From: RAM1 sp050247515
GTDB lineage: Bacteria; Pseudomonadota; Gammaproteobacteria; Burkholderiales; Burkholderiaceae_C
Direction: 5' to 3'
DNA length: 64,000 nucleotides
Assembly: GCA_050247515.1 (NCBI GenBank)
Contig: JBFWUB010000010.1
Coordinates: forward strand, 92,509 to 156,508
Numbering within the stretch: the first letter of the stretch is position 1; each line of letters begins with the position of its first letter. The position numbers were made by a program, and so were the translations under genes. Shown here in pieces: positions 39,976-47,779 of the stretch. Below the pieces are notes generated by a model that saw only the letters and a program-made list of their open reading frames with translations, did no database searches and was not told the DNA's origin.

Positions 39976-39990
39976 GGTTGTCAGACAACC
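39976..39990. promoter_or_regulatory. Perfect 15-bp dyad in the egtB / oxidoreductase divergent gap
   Basis: GGTTGTC-A-GACAACC lies in the 176-base region between the divergent egtB and CurA-like starts. It looks like a dimeric repressor operator; the cognate regulator is not next door. A TAACAT -10 candidate (40048-40053) for the oxidoreductase follows. Confidence 0.45.
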
Positions 39991-40075
39991 GCGCCTGCTG
40001 ACAGGTTTGCTGTCACTTGCGCTACCGGGGCCACCGGCGCGGGTGGCTAACATCGCGGGCTTCAGGAGACACCCC

Positions 40076-41113
40076 ATGACCACCACCGCCAACCTTGCCA
40101 ACCACCAGGTCCGCCTGGCCCAGCGCCCCGTGGGCACGCCTGGGCGTGAATGCTGGAACTTCACCACCGAACCCGTGGCCGAACCCGCTGACGGCGGCGT
40201 GCTGGTCAAGACATTGGCATTGTCATTGGACCCGGCCATGCGCGGCTGGATGAACGAAGGCAAGAGCTATATCGCGCCCGTGGGCATTGGCGAGGTGATG
40301 CGCGCCGGTGGCATCGGCCAGGTGGTGGCGTCAAGGAACCCGCAGTTCGCCGTGGGCGACACCGTGTCGGCCGGCCTGGGCGTTCAGGAGTACTGCCTGA
40401 TTGCCGGCGACCAGGTCAAGCGCGCCGGCATGTTCAAGATAGACCTGCGCGCGGGCAGCATGACCCAGTGGCTCAATGTGCTGGGCATGCCGGGCATGAC
40501 AGGTTACTTTGGCCTGATGGACGTGGGCATGCCCAAACCGGGCGAGACCGTGGTGGTGTCCGGCGCCGCCGGCGCCGTGGGCCAGACCGTGGGCCAGCTG
40601 GCGCGCATCAAGGGCTGCCGCGTGGTGGGCATCGCCGGCGGCCGCGCCAAATGCGACTGGGTGGTCAACGAGCTGGGCTTTGACGCCTGCATCGACTACA
40701 AGGCCGGCAACGTCAAGGCCGCGCTGAAAGAGCATTGCCCCAAAGGCGTGGACATCTACTTTGACAACGTGGGCGGCGAGATCCTGGACGACGTGCTGGC
40801 CCGCATCGGCCGCGGCGCGCGCATCATCATCTGCGGCGCCATCAGCCAGTACAACAACACCACGCCGGTGCAGGGTCCCAAGAACTACCTGAGCCTGCTG
40901 GTCAACCGCGCCCGCATGGAAGGCATCGTGGTGTTTGACTACGCCGACCGCTACCCCCTGGCCGTGGCCGAAATGGCCGGCTACCTGAAAGACGGGCGCA
41001 TGAAGAGCAAGGAAGACATCGTCGAAGGCCTGGACAACTTCCCCGAAGCCCTGCTCAAGCTGTTCTCGGGCGCGAACTTCGGCAAGCTGGTGCTCAAGGT
41101 GGCCGACGCCTGA
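40076..41113 (+). CDS. NADP-dependent medium-chain oxidoreductase, CurA/prostaglandin reductase-like
   Basis: 345 residues of the zinc-free leukotriene B4 dehydrogenase branch of the MDR superfamily. ALSLDPAMRGWMNEGKSY in the catalytic lobe, VVVSGAAGAVGQTVGQLAR for NADP binding, DIYFDNVGGEILD and ICGAISQYNN are diagnostic. It probably reduces alpha,beta-unsaturated ketones or aldehydes. AGGAG stands 7 bases before the ATG. Confidence 0.92.
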   Translation: MTTTANLANHQVRLAQRPVGTPGRECWNFTTEPVAEPADGGVLVKTLALSLDPAMRGWMNEGKSYIAPVGIGEVMRAGGIGQVVASRNPQFAVGDTVSAGLGVQEYCLIAGDQVKRAGMFKIDLRAGSMTQWLNVLGMPGMTGYFGLMDVGMPKPGETVVVSGAAGAVGQTVGQLARIKGCRVVGIAGGRAKCDWVVNELGFDACIDYKAGNVKAALKEHCPKGVDIYFDNVGGEILDDVLARIGRGARIIICGAISQYNNTTPVQGPKNYLSLLVNRARMEGIVVFDYADRYPLAVAEMAGYLKDGRMKSKEDIVEGLDNFPEALLKLFSGANFGKLVLKVADA

Positions 41114-41160
41114 ACCCGGCGGCACAAGCCGTTCTTGCCTTGGTCGGCATCCTGTGCAAG

Positions 41161-42660
41161 ATGTTGCCCATGATGCCGACCATCACCCGCACCACCCCCG
41201 ACACCATCGACCACCTGGCGCAGCAGAACCCCGACGCGCTGGCCGTGATTGACGAAGACCGGCTGATCAGCCGCGCGCAACTGCGCCGCGAGCTGGACTG
41301 CATGGCCGCCGCGCTGCACGATCCGGGCGTGGTGGAAGGCTCGCGCGTCGCGCTGGCCTGCGAACACGGCTACGTGCACTGGCTGCTGGTGCTGGCCTGC
41401 GAACGCCTGGGCGCGGTGAGCGATGCGGTACTGGACCCGCGCCGTGAAGACTGGGCCACGCTGCACCAGCGCGCGGGCTTGCTTCTCAGTACTTTTCGGC
41501 CCCCGCCCATGGCCTGCGGCCACCAGCTGATCGACCAGGGCTGGCTGGACCAGCTGCTGGGCCGGCTCGATCTGCCGGCCCTGCCCGCGCTGGCACACAA
41601 CCCAGATGCGCCGGCGCGCGTGGCGCGCACCTCAGGAACCACCGGCGCCAGCCTGCGCCTGTTGCTCAGCCGAGCCGATGTGGCGCAGCGGGTGCGCAAC
41701 TGGGCGCGGCTGCTGGACCTGGACAGCCGGTCGCGCTACCTGCTGACGCTGCAACCCGCGGCGGCCACGGCCTGCTACCAGGCAGCCGCCTGCGTGCAGG
41801 CCGGCGCGGTGCTGGTATTTGCGCCCGGCGCCCGGGCATGGCAAAGCCTGGCACGCCACGGCGTCACCCACGCAACCTGCCTGCCGGGCATGCTGGCCCA
41901 GTGGCTGTTTGAGCTGCCTTCGGGCTTTGCCAGGCCCGCCGAGCTGCGCCTGCTGTGCGGCGGCGCCGCGGTCAGCCCGGCACTGCGCGGCCAGGCGCTG
42001 GCCCGCCTGGCCACGTCGGTTGAAGATTTCTATGCCAGCAACGAAGCCGGCCTGATCGCCACCGGGCAGAGCGCGGCCGAAGACGCGGCCGGCACGCTGT
42101 GGCCCGGCGTGCAGGTGCAGGTGGTGGATGGCCAGCACAACGAGCTGCCCGCCGGGCATACCGGCCGCATCCGCGTTCGGGCGCCCGGCATGGCGCAGAG
42201 CTACCTGGACGCACCGCACGCCAATGCCGCGCACTTTTACCAAGGCTGGTTTTACCCCGGCGACGTGGGCGTGATGCCCCGGCCCGGCCAGCTGCGCGTG
42301 ACGGGCCGCGAGAGCGAGGTGATGAACCTGGGCGGTCTCAAGGTGTCGCCGGAAGAGATCGAAGCACGCCTGAGCCTGCCGGGCGTGCCCGCGCACGAAC
42401 TGGCGGTGTGTGCGTTGCCGGGCGAGGCCGGCATTGATGAAGTGTGGGTGGCGCTGTGCGGCGAAGCCGCGCGCCAGCAGGACCAGGTGGTACAGGCACT
42501 GGCGCAGCTGTGCAATGACTACGCCTGGGTGACGTTTCGGGTCGTGCGGGTGCCCGCCGTCAATCCGCGGGCGCCGGGCAAGCTGTCACGCCGTGCGCTG
42601 CGCGACATGATTGCCGCACTGCAGCCCGCCTTGCAGCAGCCCGCCGCGCCTGGCTCATGA
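41161..42660 (+). CDS. AMP-binding (class I adenylate-forming) enzyme
   Basis: About 499 residues. The P-loop is ARTSGTTGASLRLLLSRADV, lacking the usual Pro-Lys after the glycines. Other motifs are FYASNEAGLIATGQS, YQGWFYPGDVG, RVTGRESEVMNLGGLKVSPEE and the catalytic Lys in NPRAPGKLSRRAL. The substrate (fatty, aromatic or amino acid) cannot be read. ATGs at 41161, 41170 and 41173 are all possible; none has a clear Shine-Dalgarno. The stop overlaps the 3' end of the converging glycine-zipper gene. Confidence 0.85.
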   Translation: MLPMMPTITRTTPDTIDHLAQQNPDALAVIDEDRLISRAQLRRELDCMAAALHDPGVVEGSRVALACEHGYVHWLLVLACERLGAVSDAVLDPRREDWATLHQRAGLLLSTFRPPPMACGHQLIDQGWLDQLLGRLDLPALPALAHNPDAPARVARTSGTTGASLRLLLSRADVAQRVRNWARLLDLDSRSRYLLTLQPAAATACYQAAACVQAGAVLVFAPGARAWQSLARHGVTHATCLPGMLAQWLFELPSGFARPAELRLLCGGAAVSPALRGQALARLATSVEDFYASNEAGLIATGQSAAEDAAGTLWPGVQVQVVDGQHNELPAGHTGRIRVRAPGMAQSYLDAPHANAAHFYQGWFYPGDVGVMPRPGQLRVTGRESEVMNLGGLKVSPEEIEARLSLPGVPAHELAVCALPGEAGIDEVWVALCGEAARQQDQVVQALAQLCNDYAWVTFRVVRVPAVNPRAPGKLSRRALRDMIAALQPALQQPAAPGS

Positions 42661-43296
42661 GGCCATGCGCACCGTGTTGCCGTCCACCACCACGCGCGAA
42701 CCGGCGGCAATGGCGCTGCCCTGCTCCACGGTGCGGATGGTGCCGTCGTTCATGCGGATGCGCATCTGGTAGACAGTGACTTTCTTCGAGTTCTTTTCAA
42801 TCGCGTGGCCGGCATAGGCGCCGCCCGCGGCGCCCAGCACCGTGGCCGCCGTCTTGCCGCTGCCGCCACCGACCTGGTTGCCCAGCAGGCCGCCGACCAG
42901 CCCCCCCGCCACGGCGCCCACGCCGATGCCGGTGTTGCCGATGCCGTTGACCTGACCCTGGCGCTGCACCGCCACGGCGGATTCAACCACCCCGCAGTTG
43001 GCGCAGGCCTGGGCCACGGCCGCGCGGACAGGCGCAACATGGTTGGGCTGGGTGACCTGCGCCTGGCGCACGGGCGCCTTTTGCGTGACGGCAGCCACCG
43101 GGGGCTGCCCGTCCTTGACGCCGTCCTGCGCGCCGATGCGGTTGCTGACCAGTGTGGCGGCCAGCGCCAGCGAGGTCACGGCCAGCACGGCCACCGTGGG
43201 GATCAGCGCCTTGCTGTGGCGCAGCCTGTCGCCCAAGCCGGGTTGCTGGCCGGGCTGGGGCAGGTTGTCGTGCATGATGTTCTGGTTCGAGTCCAT
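42655..43296 (-). CDS. Glycine-zipper 2TM-domain membrane protein
   Basis: 213 residues. A helix near residues 32-50 (LIPTVAVLAVTSLALAATLV) anchors the protein in the inner membrane. A cysteine pair (ACANCGVVES) is followed by a glycine-zipper segment (GAVAGGLVGGLLGNQVGGG, then AATVLGAAGGAYAGHAIE) of the Rick_17kDa/SlyB type. The C-terminal part TVYQMRIRMNDGTIRTVEQ is a small beta domain. Envelope integrity is the usual role proposed for this family. AGGAG is 7 bases before the ATG. Confidence 0.85.
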   Translation of the reverse strand: MDSNQNIMHDNLPQPGQQPGLGDRLRHSKALIPTVAVLAVTSLALAATLVSNRIGAQDGVKDGQPPVAAVTQKAPVRQAQVTQPNHVAPVRAAVAQACANCGVVESAVAVQRQGQVNGIGNTGIGVGAVAGGLVGGLLGNQVGGGSGKTAATVLGAAGGAYAGHAIEKNSKKVTVYQMRIRMNDGTIRTVEQGSAIAAGSRVVVDGNTVRMAS

Positions 43297-43401
43297 GAGG
43301 GTTCTCCTGTTCATGTACCCCCAATGGTGGCGTCACGCCTGGATACGCGGTGTAGTCTGATGTGAGAAGCGTGTGTAGGCGTATCGCCGACACCCCTGGC
43401 G

Positions 43402-43914
43402 CTACACGCCGCCGGCAGGGTGCGTGGGGTCCACCCACAGCACCGATTCAGGCTTTTCAACCGGCTCGATGTCCAGGTTCACGGCCACGGCCTGGCCGTC
43501 GCTGCGGCACAGCACGCATTCCAGCGTCTCGGTCGGGCTGGCGTTGATCTCCTGGTGCGGCACATAGGGCGGCACGTAAATGAAGTCCCCCGGCCCCGCC
43601 TCGGCGGTGAACTCCAGCCGCTCGCCCCAGCGCATGCGCGCGCGGCCGCGCACCACATAGATCACGCTCTCCAGCGGCCCGTGGTGGTGCGCGCCGGTCT
43701 TGGCGTCGGGGTGGATGGTGACGGTGCCGGCCCAGAGCTTTTGCGCGCCCACGCGGGCGAAGTTGATCGCCGCCTTGCGGTCCATGCCGGGCGTGGACGG
43801 CACGTTGCCGTCCAGCTGGTTGCCGGGGATCACGCGCACGCCGTCGTGCTTCCAGGCGGCGTGATCGTGCGGGTGGTCATGGGGGTGGTCGTGCGGGTGG
43901 TTGTGTTCGCTCAT
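43402..43914 (-). CDS. Cupin-domain protein with His-rich N-terminus
   Basis: 170 residues. The first 18 residues are a His/Asp/Pro repeat (HPHDHPHDHPHDH) likely to bind metal. The cupin core has KTGAHHHGPLESVIYVVRG (motif 1 with the metal-binding His pair and Glu) and PGDFIYVPPYVPHQE (motif 2 His). Substrate unknown. A TAGTCT hexamer on the minus strand ends 6 bases before the ATG and no Shine-Dalgarno is seen. Divergent from the diheme cytochrome gene. Confidence 0.85.
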   Translation of the reverse strand: MSEHNHPHDHPHDHPHDHAAWKHDGVRVIPGNQLDGNVPSTPGMDRKAAINFARVGAQKLWAGTVTIHPDAKTGAHHHGPLESVIYVVRGRARMRWGERLEFTAEAGPGDFIYVPPYVPHQEINASPTETLECVLCRSDGQAVAVNLDIEPVEKPESVLWVDPTHPAGGV

Positions 43915-43920
43915 GCGGCC

Positions 43921-43926
43921 AGACTA
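43921..43926 (-). promoter_or_regulatory. Candidate -10 (TAGTCT, minus strand) of the cupin gene
   Basis: Ends exactly 6 bases before the ATG at 43914, predicting a leaderless mRNA. Confidence 0.4.
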
Positions 43927-43981
43927 CACTGCTGCGCCCCGCCCGGCAAGAAGGCGGCGGCGCAACGAAAGAGGGATCACG

Positions 43982-44884
43982 ATGAATCGCAAACGTCAAT
44001 GGCTCAAGGCCGCCGCATGGGTGCTGGCGGCGGTGGTGGTGCTGGCCGCCGCGGCGGTCCTTGCGGGCCTGCAGCTGGCCCGGCAGAAAATGCAGCGAAC
44101 GGTGGACGTGAAGGTGCAGCCGGTGCCCATGCGCACCGACGCGCAGGCGCTGGATCGCGGCAAATACCTGTATGCATCACGCGGCTGCGTGGACTGCCAC
44201 GGCGCCAATGGCGCGGGCCGCACTTTTGTGGACGACGGCAGCCTGCGCATCGCCGGCCCCAACATCACCACCGGCGCGGGCAGCGTGGTGGCGGCCTACC
44301 AGCCGCTGGACTGGGTACGCGCCATCCGCCACGGCGTGAGCCCCCAGGGCCGCGCGCTGATGGTCATGCCCAGTGAAGACTACAACCGCTTTACCAACGA
44401 GGACCTGGCCGCGCTGGTGGCGTACGTCACCACCTTGCCGCCGGTGGCGGGCCAGGGCGCGGTGGTGGACCTGCCCCTGCCCGTGCGGGCGCTGTACGGC
44501 TTTGGCCTGATCAAGGACGCCGCCGCGAAGATCGACCATTCGTTGCCGCCGCCGCAGCCCGTGCCCGAGGGCGTGACGCTGGCCCACGGCGCCTACGTGG
44601 CCAACATGTGCATCGGCTGCCATGGCGCCAAACTGGCCGGCGGCAGGATCCCCGGCGGCCCGCCCGACTGGCCGGCCGCGGCCAACCTGACGCCAGGCGC
44701 CGGCAGCGTGATGCCGCTGTACCCGGACGCCGACAGCATGATCAGGATGTTCCGCACCGGCAAGCGCCCGGACGGCGCGACGGTGAAGGTCATGCCGTTT
44801 GAATCGCTGCGCGAGATGAGCGAGACCGACCTGCGCGCGTTGCACCTGTACCTCAAGGGCCTGGCGCCGCTGCCCAAGGGCTGA
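43982..44884 (+). CDS. Membrane-anchored diheme cytochrome c
   Basis: 300 residues. An N-terminal membrane anchor (WLKAAAWVLAAVVVLAAAAV) is followed by two cytochrome c domains with heme sites CVDCH (residues 69-73) and CIGCH (about residue 211). Met-containing segments such as RALMVMPSEDYNR and VKVMPFESLRE supply likely sixth ligands. It resembles electron-donor subunits of periplasmic alcohol or gluconate-type dehydrogenases, but no dehydrogenase is adjacent. GAGG precedes the ATG. Confidence 0.9.
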   Translation: MNRKRQWLKAAAWVLAAVVVLAAAAVLAGLQLARQKMQRTVDVKVQPVPMRTDAQALDRGKYLYASRGCVDCHGANGAGRTFVDDGSLRIAGPNITTGAGSVVAAYQPLDWVRAIRHGVSPQGRALMVMPSEDYNRFTNEDLAALVAYVTTLPPVAGQGAVVDLPLPVRALYGFGLIKDAAAKIDHSLPPPQPVPEGVTLAHGAYVANMCIGCHGAKLAGGRIPGGPPDWPAAANLTPGAGSVMPLYPDADSMIRMFRTGKRPDGATVKVMPFESLREMSETDLRALHLYLKGLAPLPKG

Positions 44885-44893
44885 CGTGCCGGC

Positions 44894-45916
44894 TTAACCG
44901 CCGTAGCGCTGGCGCGCCAGCGCCGCGCCGTCGGCCAGCGCCTTGAGCTTGGCCAGCGCCACCTCGCGGCTCATCGGCGCCAGGCCGCAGTTGGTGCAGG
45001 GGATCAGGCGGTGCCTGGGCACGAACTGCAGCGCGGTGCCAATCGTGTCGGCCACCTGCTCGGGCGTCTCGATTACATCGCTGGCCACGTCGATCACGCC
45101 CACCATCACGTCCTTGCCCTCCAGCAGCTTCATCAGCTCGGGCGGCACGTGCGAGTGGTAGCACTCCAGGCTCACCTGCTGGATGCTGCTTTGGGCCAGC
45201 GCCGGGAACACCTGCTCGTACTGGCGCCACTGATCGCCCAGCGTGGCCTTCCAGTCCACATTGGCCTGGATGCCGTAGCCGTAACAGATGTGCACGGCCG
45301 TCGTGCAGGTCAGGCCCTGCGCGGCGCGCTCCAGCGCCTTCACGCCCCAGTCAGCCGCCTCTTTCATGTAGACGTTGAACGCCGGTTCGTCAAACTGGAT
45401 GATGTCCACGCCGTCGGCCTGCAGCGCCAGGGCCTCCTGGTTCAACAGCTCGGCAAAGGCAAACGCCATCTTCACCCGGTCGCCGTAGAAGCGGTCGGCC
45501 ACGGTATCGACAATCGTCATGGGGCCGGGCAGCGTGAACTTGAGCTTCTTTTTGGTGTGGGCGCGGGCCAGCTGCGCCTCGAACGCATGCACGCGGCCCT
45601 TGAGCGTCAGCGGCGCCACCACCTGCGGCACCATGGCGTCGTAGCGGTTGTTGCGGATGCCCATCTTGACCTTGTTGGCGAAGTCGATGCCGTCCACCTG
45701 CTCCAGAAAGCCGTGCACGAAATGCTGGCGCGCCTGCTCGCCGTCGCCCACCACGTCCAGGCCCGCGTCTTCCTGCGCCTTGATCCACAGCAGCGTGGCG
45801 TCAGCCTTGGCCTGGCGCAGCTCGTCGCCCTGAGCCTTCCATTGCGGCCAGAGCTTTTGCGTTTCGGCCAGCCAGGCGGGCTTGGGCAGGCTGCCCGCAA
45901 TAGCGGTCTCAAACAT
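44894..45916 (-). CDS. MetE-core-like methyltransferase (cobalamin-independent methionine synthase C-terminal family)
   Basis: 340 residues corresponding only to the catalytic C-terminal barrel of MetE. Zinc ligands are visible as His and Cys in AVHICYGYG, Glu in SLECYHSHVP and Cys in IPCTNCGLAPM; IIQFDEPAFNVY is also conserved. Stand-alone core-MetE proteins transfer methyl groups to homocysteine from donors other than folate in some prokaryotes, so the donor here is uncertain. A strong AAAGGAAAAA Shine-Dalgarno precedes the ATG. Confidence 0.88.
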   Translation of the reverse strand: MFETAIAGSLPKPAWLAETQKLWPQWKAQGDELRQAKADATLLWIKAQEDAGLDVVGDGEQARQHFVHGFLEQVDGIDFANKVKMGIRNNRYDAMVPQVVAPLTLKGRVHAFEAQLARAHTKKKLKFTLPGPMTIVDTVADRFYGDRVKMAFAFAELLNQEALALQADGVDIIQFDEPAFNVYMKEAADWGVKALERAAQGLTCTTAVHICYGYGIQANVDWKATLGDQWRQYEQVFPALAQSSIQQVSLECYHSHVPPELMKLLEGKDVMVGVIDVASDVIETPEQVADTIGTALQFVPRHRLIPCTNCGLAPMSREVALAKLKALADGAALARQRYGG

Positions 45917-45952
45917 GGCTTTTTCCTTTGATCACAACAGGGGCCGCTACCC

Positions 45953-45958
45953 TAACAT
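45953..45958 (+). promoter_or_regulatory. Candidate -10 (TAACAT) of the response regulator gene
   Basis: Ends exactly 6 bases before the ATG at 45965. A TTGATC hexamer lies further upstream at a slightly long spacing. Confidence 0.45.
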
Positions 45959-45964
45959 GAGGCC

Positions 45965-46348
45965 ATGATTTCTGAAGACACAGCCAAAGGCCGGATCATG
46001 ATCGTGGACGATGACACCGTCGCCACGGCCATCCTGCGCGCGCAGCTCGCGCCCCACTTTGACCTGGTCAGCACCAACGAGCCCCGGGACGCGCTGGCGC
46101 TGGCACGCGAAGCCCGGCCCCATGTGATCCTGTGCGACATCAACATGCCGGGCATGACCGGCGACGAAGTGGCCAACGCGCTGTCGGAAGACCCCGAAAC
46201 CGGCGCCATCCCCATCGTGTACCTCACCTCCTTGCTGGAGCCGGGCGGCACCGACCTGCTGGACGACAGCTTTGGCGGCCACTGGGGCGTGTCCAAATCC
46301 GCGCCGCTGGCCGAGTTGCTGGGCGTTATTGCCCGCGCGCTGAAGTAG
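45965..46348 (+). CDS. Stand-alone response regulator receiver protein
   Basis: 127 residues, a receiver domain only. The acidic pocket is IMIVDDDTVA (Asp15-17), the phospho-acceptor Asp58 is in ILCDINMPG, the Thr in VYLTS and the Lys in VSKSAP. No output domain, so it acts like CheY or as a phosphorelay intermediate. No histidine kinase is near. It is followed after 57 bases by the NDH-2 gene, which has its own candidate promoter. Confidence 0.93.
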   Translation: MISEDTAKGRIMIVDDDTVATAILRAQLAPHFDLVSTNEPRDALALAREARPHVILCDINMPGMTGDEVANALSEDPETGAIPIVYLTSLLEPGGTDLLDDSFGGHWGVSKSAPLAELLGVIARALK

Positions 46349-46390
46349 CCCACACGCCACCGCCACGCGCCTGCTGCAGCGCAGCAATCG

Positions 46391-46403
46391 CCGCATAATG
46401 CGG
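46391..46403 (+). promoter_or_regulatory. Candidate -10 (CATAAT, 46394-46399) within a palindrome before the NDH-2 gene
   Basis: CATAAT ends 6 bases before the ATG at 46406 and sits at the centre of the perfect dyad CCGCAT-A-ATGCGG (46391-46403). It could be both a leaderless promoter and a repressor site. Confidence 0.45.
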
Positions 46404-46405
46404 CC

Positions 46406-47761
46406 ATGACTGCAGCGATCGACGACAGGGCCCCGCAGGCCCGCCCCCGCATCGTGATCATCGGCTGCGGCTTTGGCGGCCTGGAAGCCGCCCGGGCCCT
46501 GCGCGGTGCCGCGGTGGATGTGACCCTGGTGGACAAAACCAACCACCACCTGTTCCAGCCCCTGCTGTACCAGGTGGCCACCGCCGGCCTGTCGGCACCG
46601 GCCATTGCCGCGCCCATACGCCACCTGTTTCGCCGCCAGCCCAACCTGACCACGCTGCTGGGCGAAGTCACCCACATCGCCCCCGCCGCGCGCCAGGTCC
46701 ATCTGCAAGGCGGCACCACGCTCCCCTACGACCACCTGATCGTGGCTGCCGGTGCCACCCACAGCTACTTTGGCCGCGACGAATGGGCCGCGCATGCGCC
46801 GGGCCTGAAGACGCTGGACGATGCGTTCGAGATTCGCCGGCGCATCCTGCTGGCCTTTGAAGCCGCCGAGAAAGAACCCGACGCGCAGCGCCGTGCCGCC
46901 TGGCTGAATTTTGTGGTGGTGGGCGGCGGGCCCACCGGCGTGGAAATGGCCGGCACGCTGGCCGAGATTGCCCGTCACACCCTGCCCGGTGAATTCCGCC
47001 ACATTGACCCGGCCAGCGCCAAAATCATCCTGCTCGAAGGCGGGCCGCGCGTGCTGCAGGCCATGCCCGAGCCCTTGAGCGAGCGCGCCCGCGAACAACT
47101 GGCCCGCCTGGGCGTGGACGTGCGGCTGAATGCACGCGTGACCGCGATTGACGCGGCAGGGCTCACGGTGCAGGCCGAGGCTGACGCCTACGCCATCCCC
47201 AGCCGCTGCATCGTGTGGGCCGCGGGCGTGGCCGCGTCGCCGCTGGGCGCCCAGCTGGCCCAGGCCACCGGCGCACAGACCGACCGCGCCGGCCGCGTGC
47301 TGGTGCAGCCCGACCTGACGCTGCCCGGCCACCCCGAGATCAGCGTCATCGGCGACCTGGCATCCGCCCACAGCCATGCGCCCGGGCGCACACCCGTGCC
47401 GGTGCCCGGCGTGTCGCCCGGCGCCAAGCAGATGGGCCGCACGGCGGCGGCCAATATCCTGCGCCGGCTGATGGGCCAGCCGGGCCAGCCGTTTCGTTAC
47501 GCCGACTACGGCAACCTGGCCACCATCGGGCGCAACTCGGCCGTGGTGGACCTGACATCGCCGCTGGGGCCGGTGCGGTTTTCAGGTTACTTTGCCTGGC
47601 TGTTCTGGCTGTTTGCCCACGTCTACTTCCTGATCGGCTTTCGCAACCGGCTGGTGGTGCTGCTGGATTGGGCCTGGGCGTACTGGAGCTTTGCGCGTTA
47701 TGCGCGGGTGGTGACGGGCATCACGCCGGCTGCCCCGCGCGAAGGTGCGCGGGGCAGCTGA
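46406..47761 (+). CDS. Type II NADH dehydrogenase (NDH-2 family)
   Basis: 451-residue flavoprotein. FAD motif IVIIGCGFGGLEAARAL, the family signature NHHLFQPLLYQVATAGLS, NAD motif VVVGGGPTGVEMAG and the second FAD contact SVIGDLASA are all present. The C-terminal FAWLFWLFAHVYFLIGF, followed by a Trp-rich tail, is the membrane-binding region. It passes electrons from NADH to quinone without proton pumping. The last codons form a 12-bp perfect hairpin. Confidence 0.92.
   Translation: MTAAIDDRAPQARPRIVIIGCGFGGLEAARALRGAAVDVTLVDKTNHHLFQPLLYQVATAGLSAPAIAAPIRHLFRRQPNLTTLLGEVTHIAPAARQVHLQGGTTLPYDHLIVAAGATHSYFGRDEWAAHAPGLKTLDDAFEIRRRILLAFEAAEKEPDAQRRAAWLNFVVVGGGPTGVEMAGTLAEIARHTLPGEFRHIDPASAKIILLEGGPRVLQAMPEPLSERAREQLARLGVDVRLNARVTAIDAAGLTVQAEADAYAIPSRCIVWAAGVAASPLGAQLAQATGAQTDRAGRVLVQPDLTLPGHPEISVIGDLASAHSHAPGRTPVPVPGVSPGAKQMGRTAAANILRRLMGQPGQPFRYADYGNLATIGRNSAVVDLTSPLGPVRFSGYFAWLFWLFAHVYFLIGFRNRLVVLLDWAWAYWSFARYARVVTGITPAAPREGARGS
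47729..47758. terminator. 12-bp perfect hairpin at the 3' end of the NDH-2 gene
   Basis: GCTGCCCCGCGC / GCGCGGGGCAGC with a 6-base loop overlaps the last codons of the NDH-2 gene, 22 bases from the stop of the converging c-heme gene. No T tract follows, so termination is possible but not assured. Confidence 0.45.
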
Positions 47762-47779
47762 ACACCCAGGCTTGCGCGG

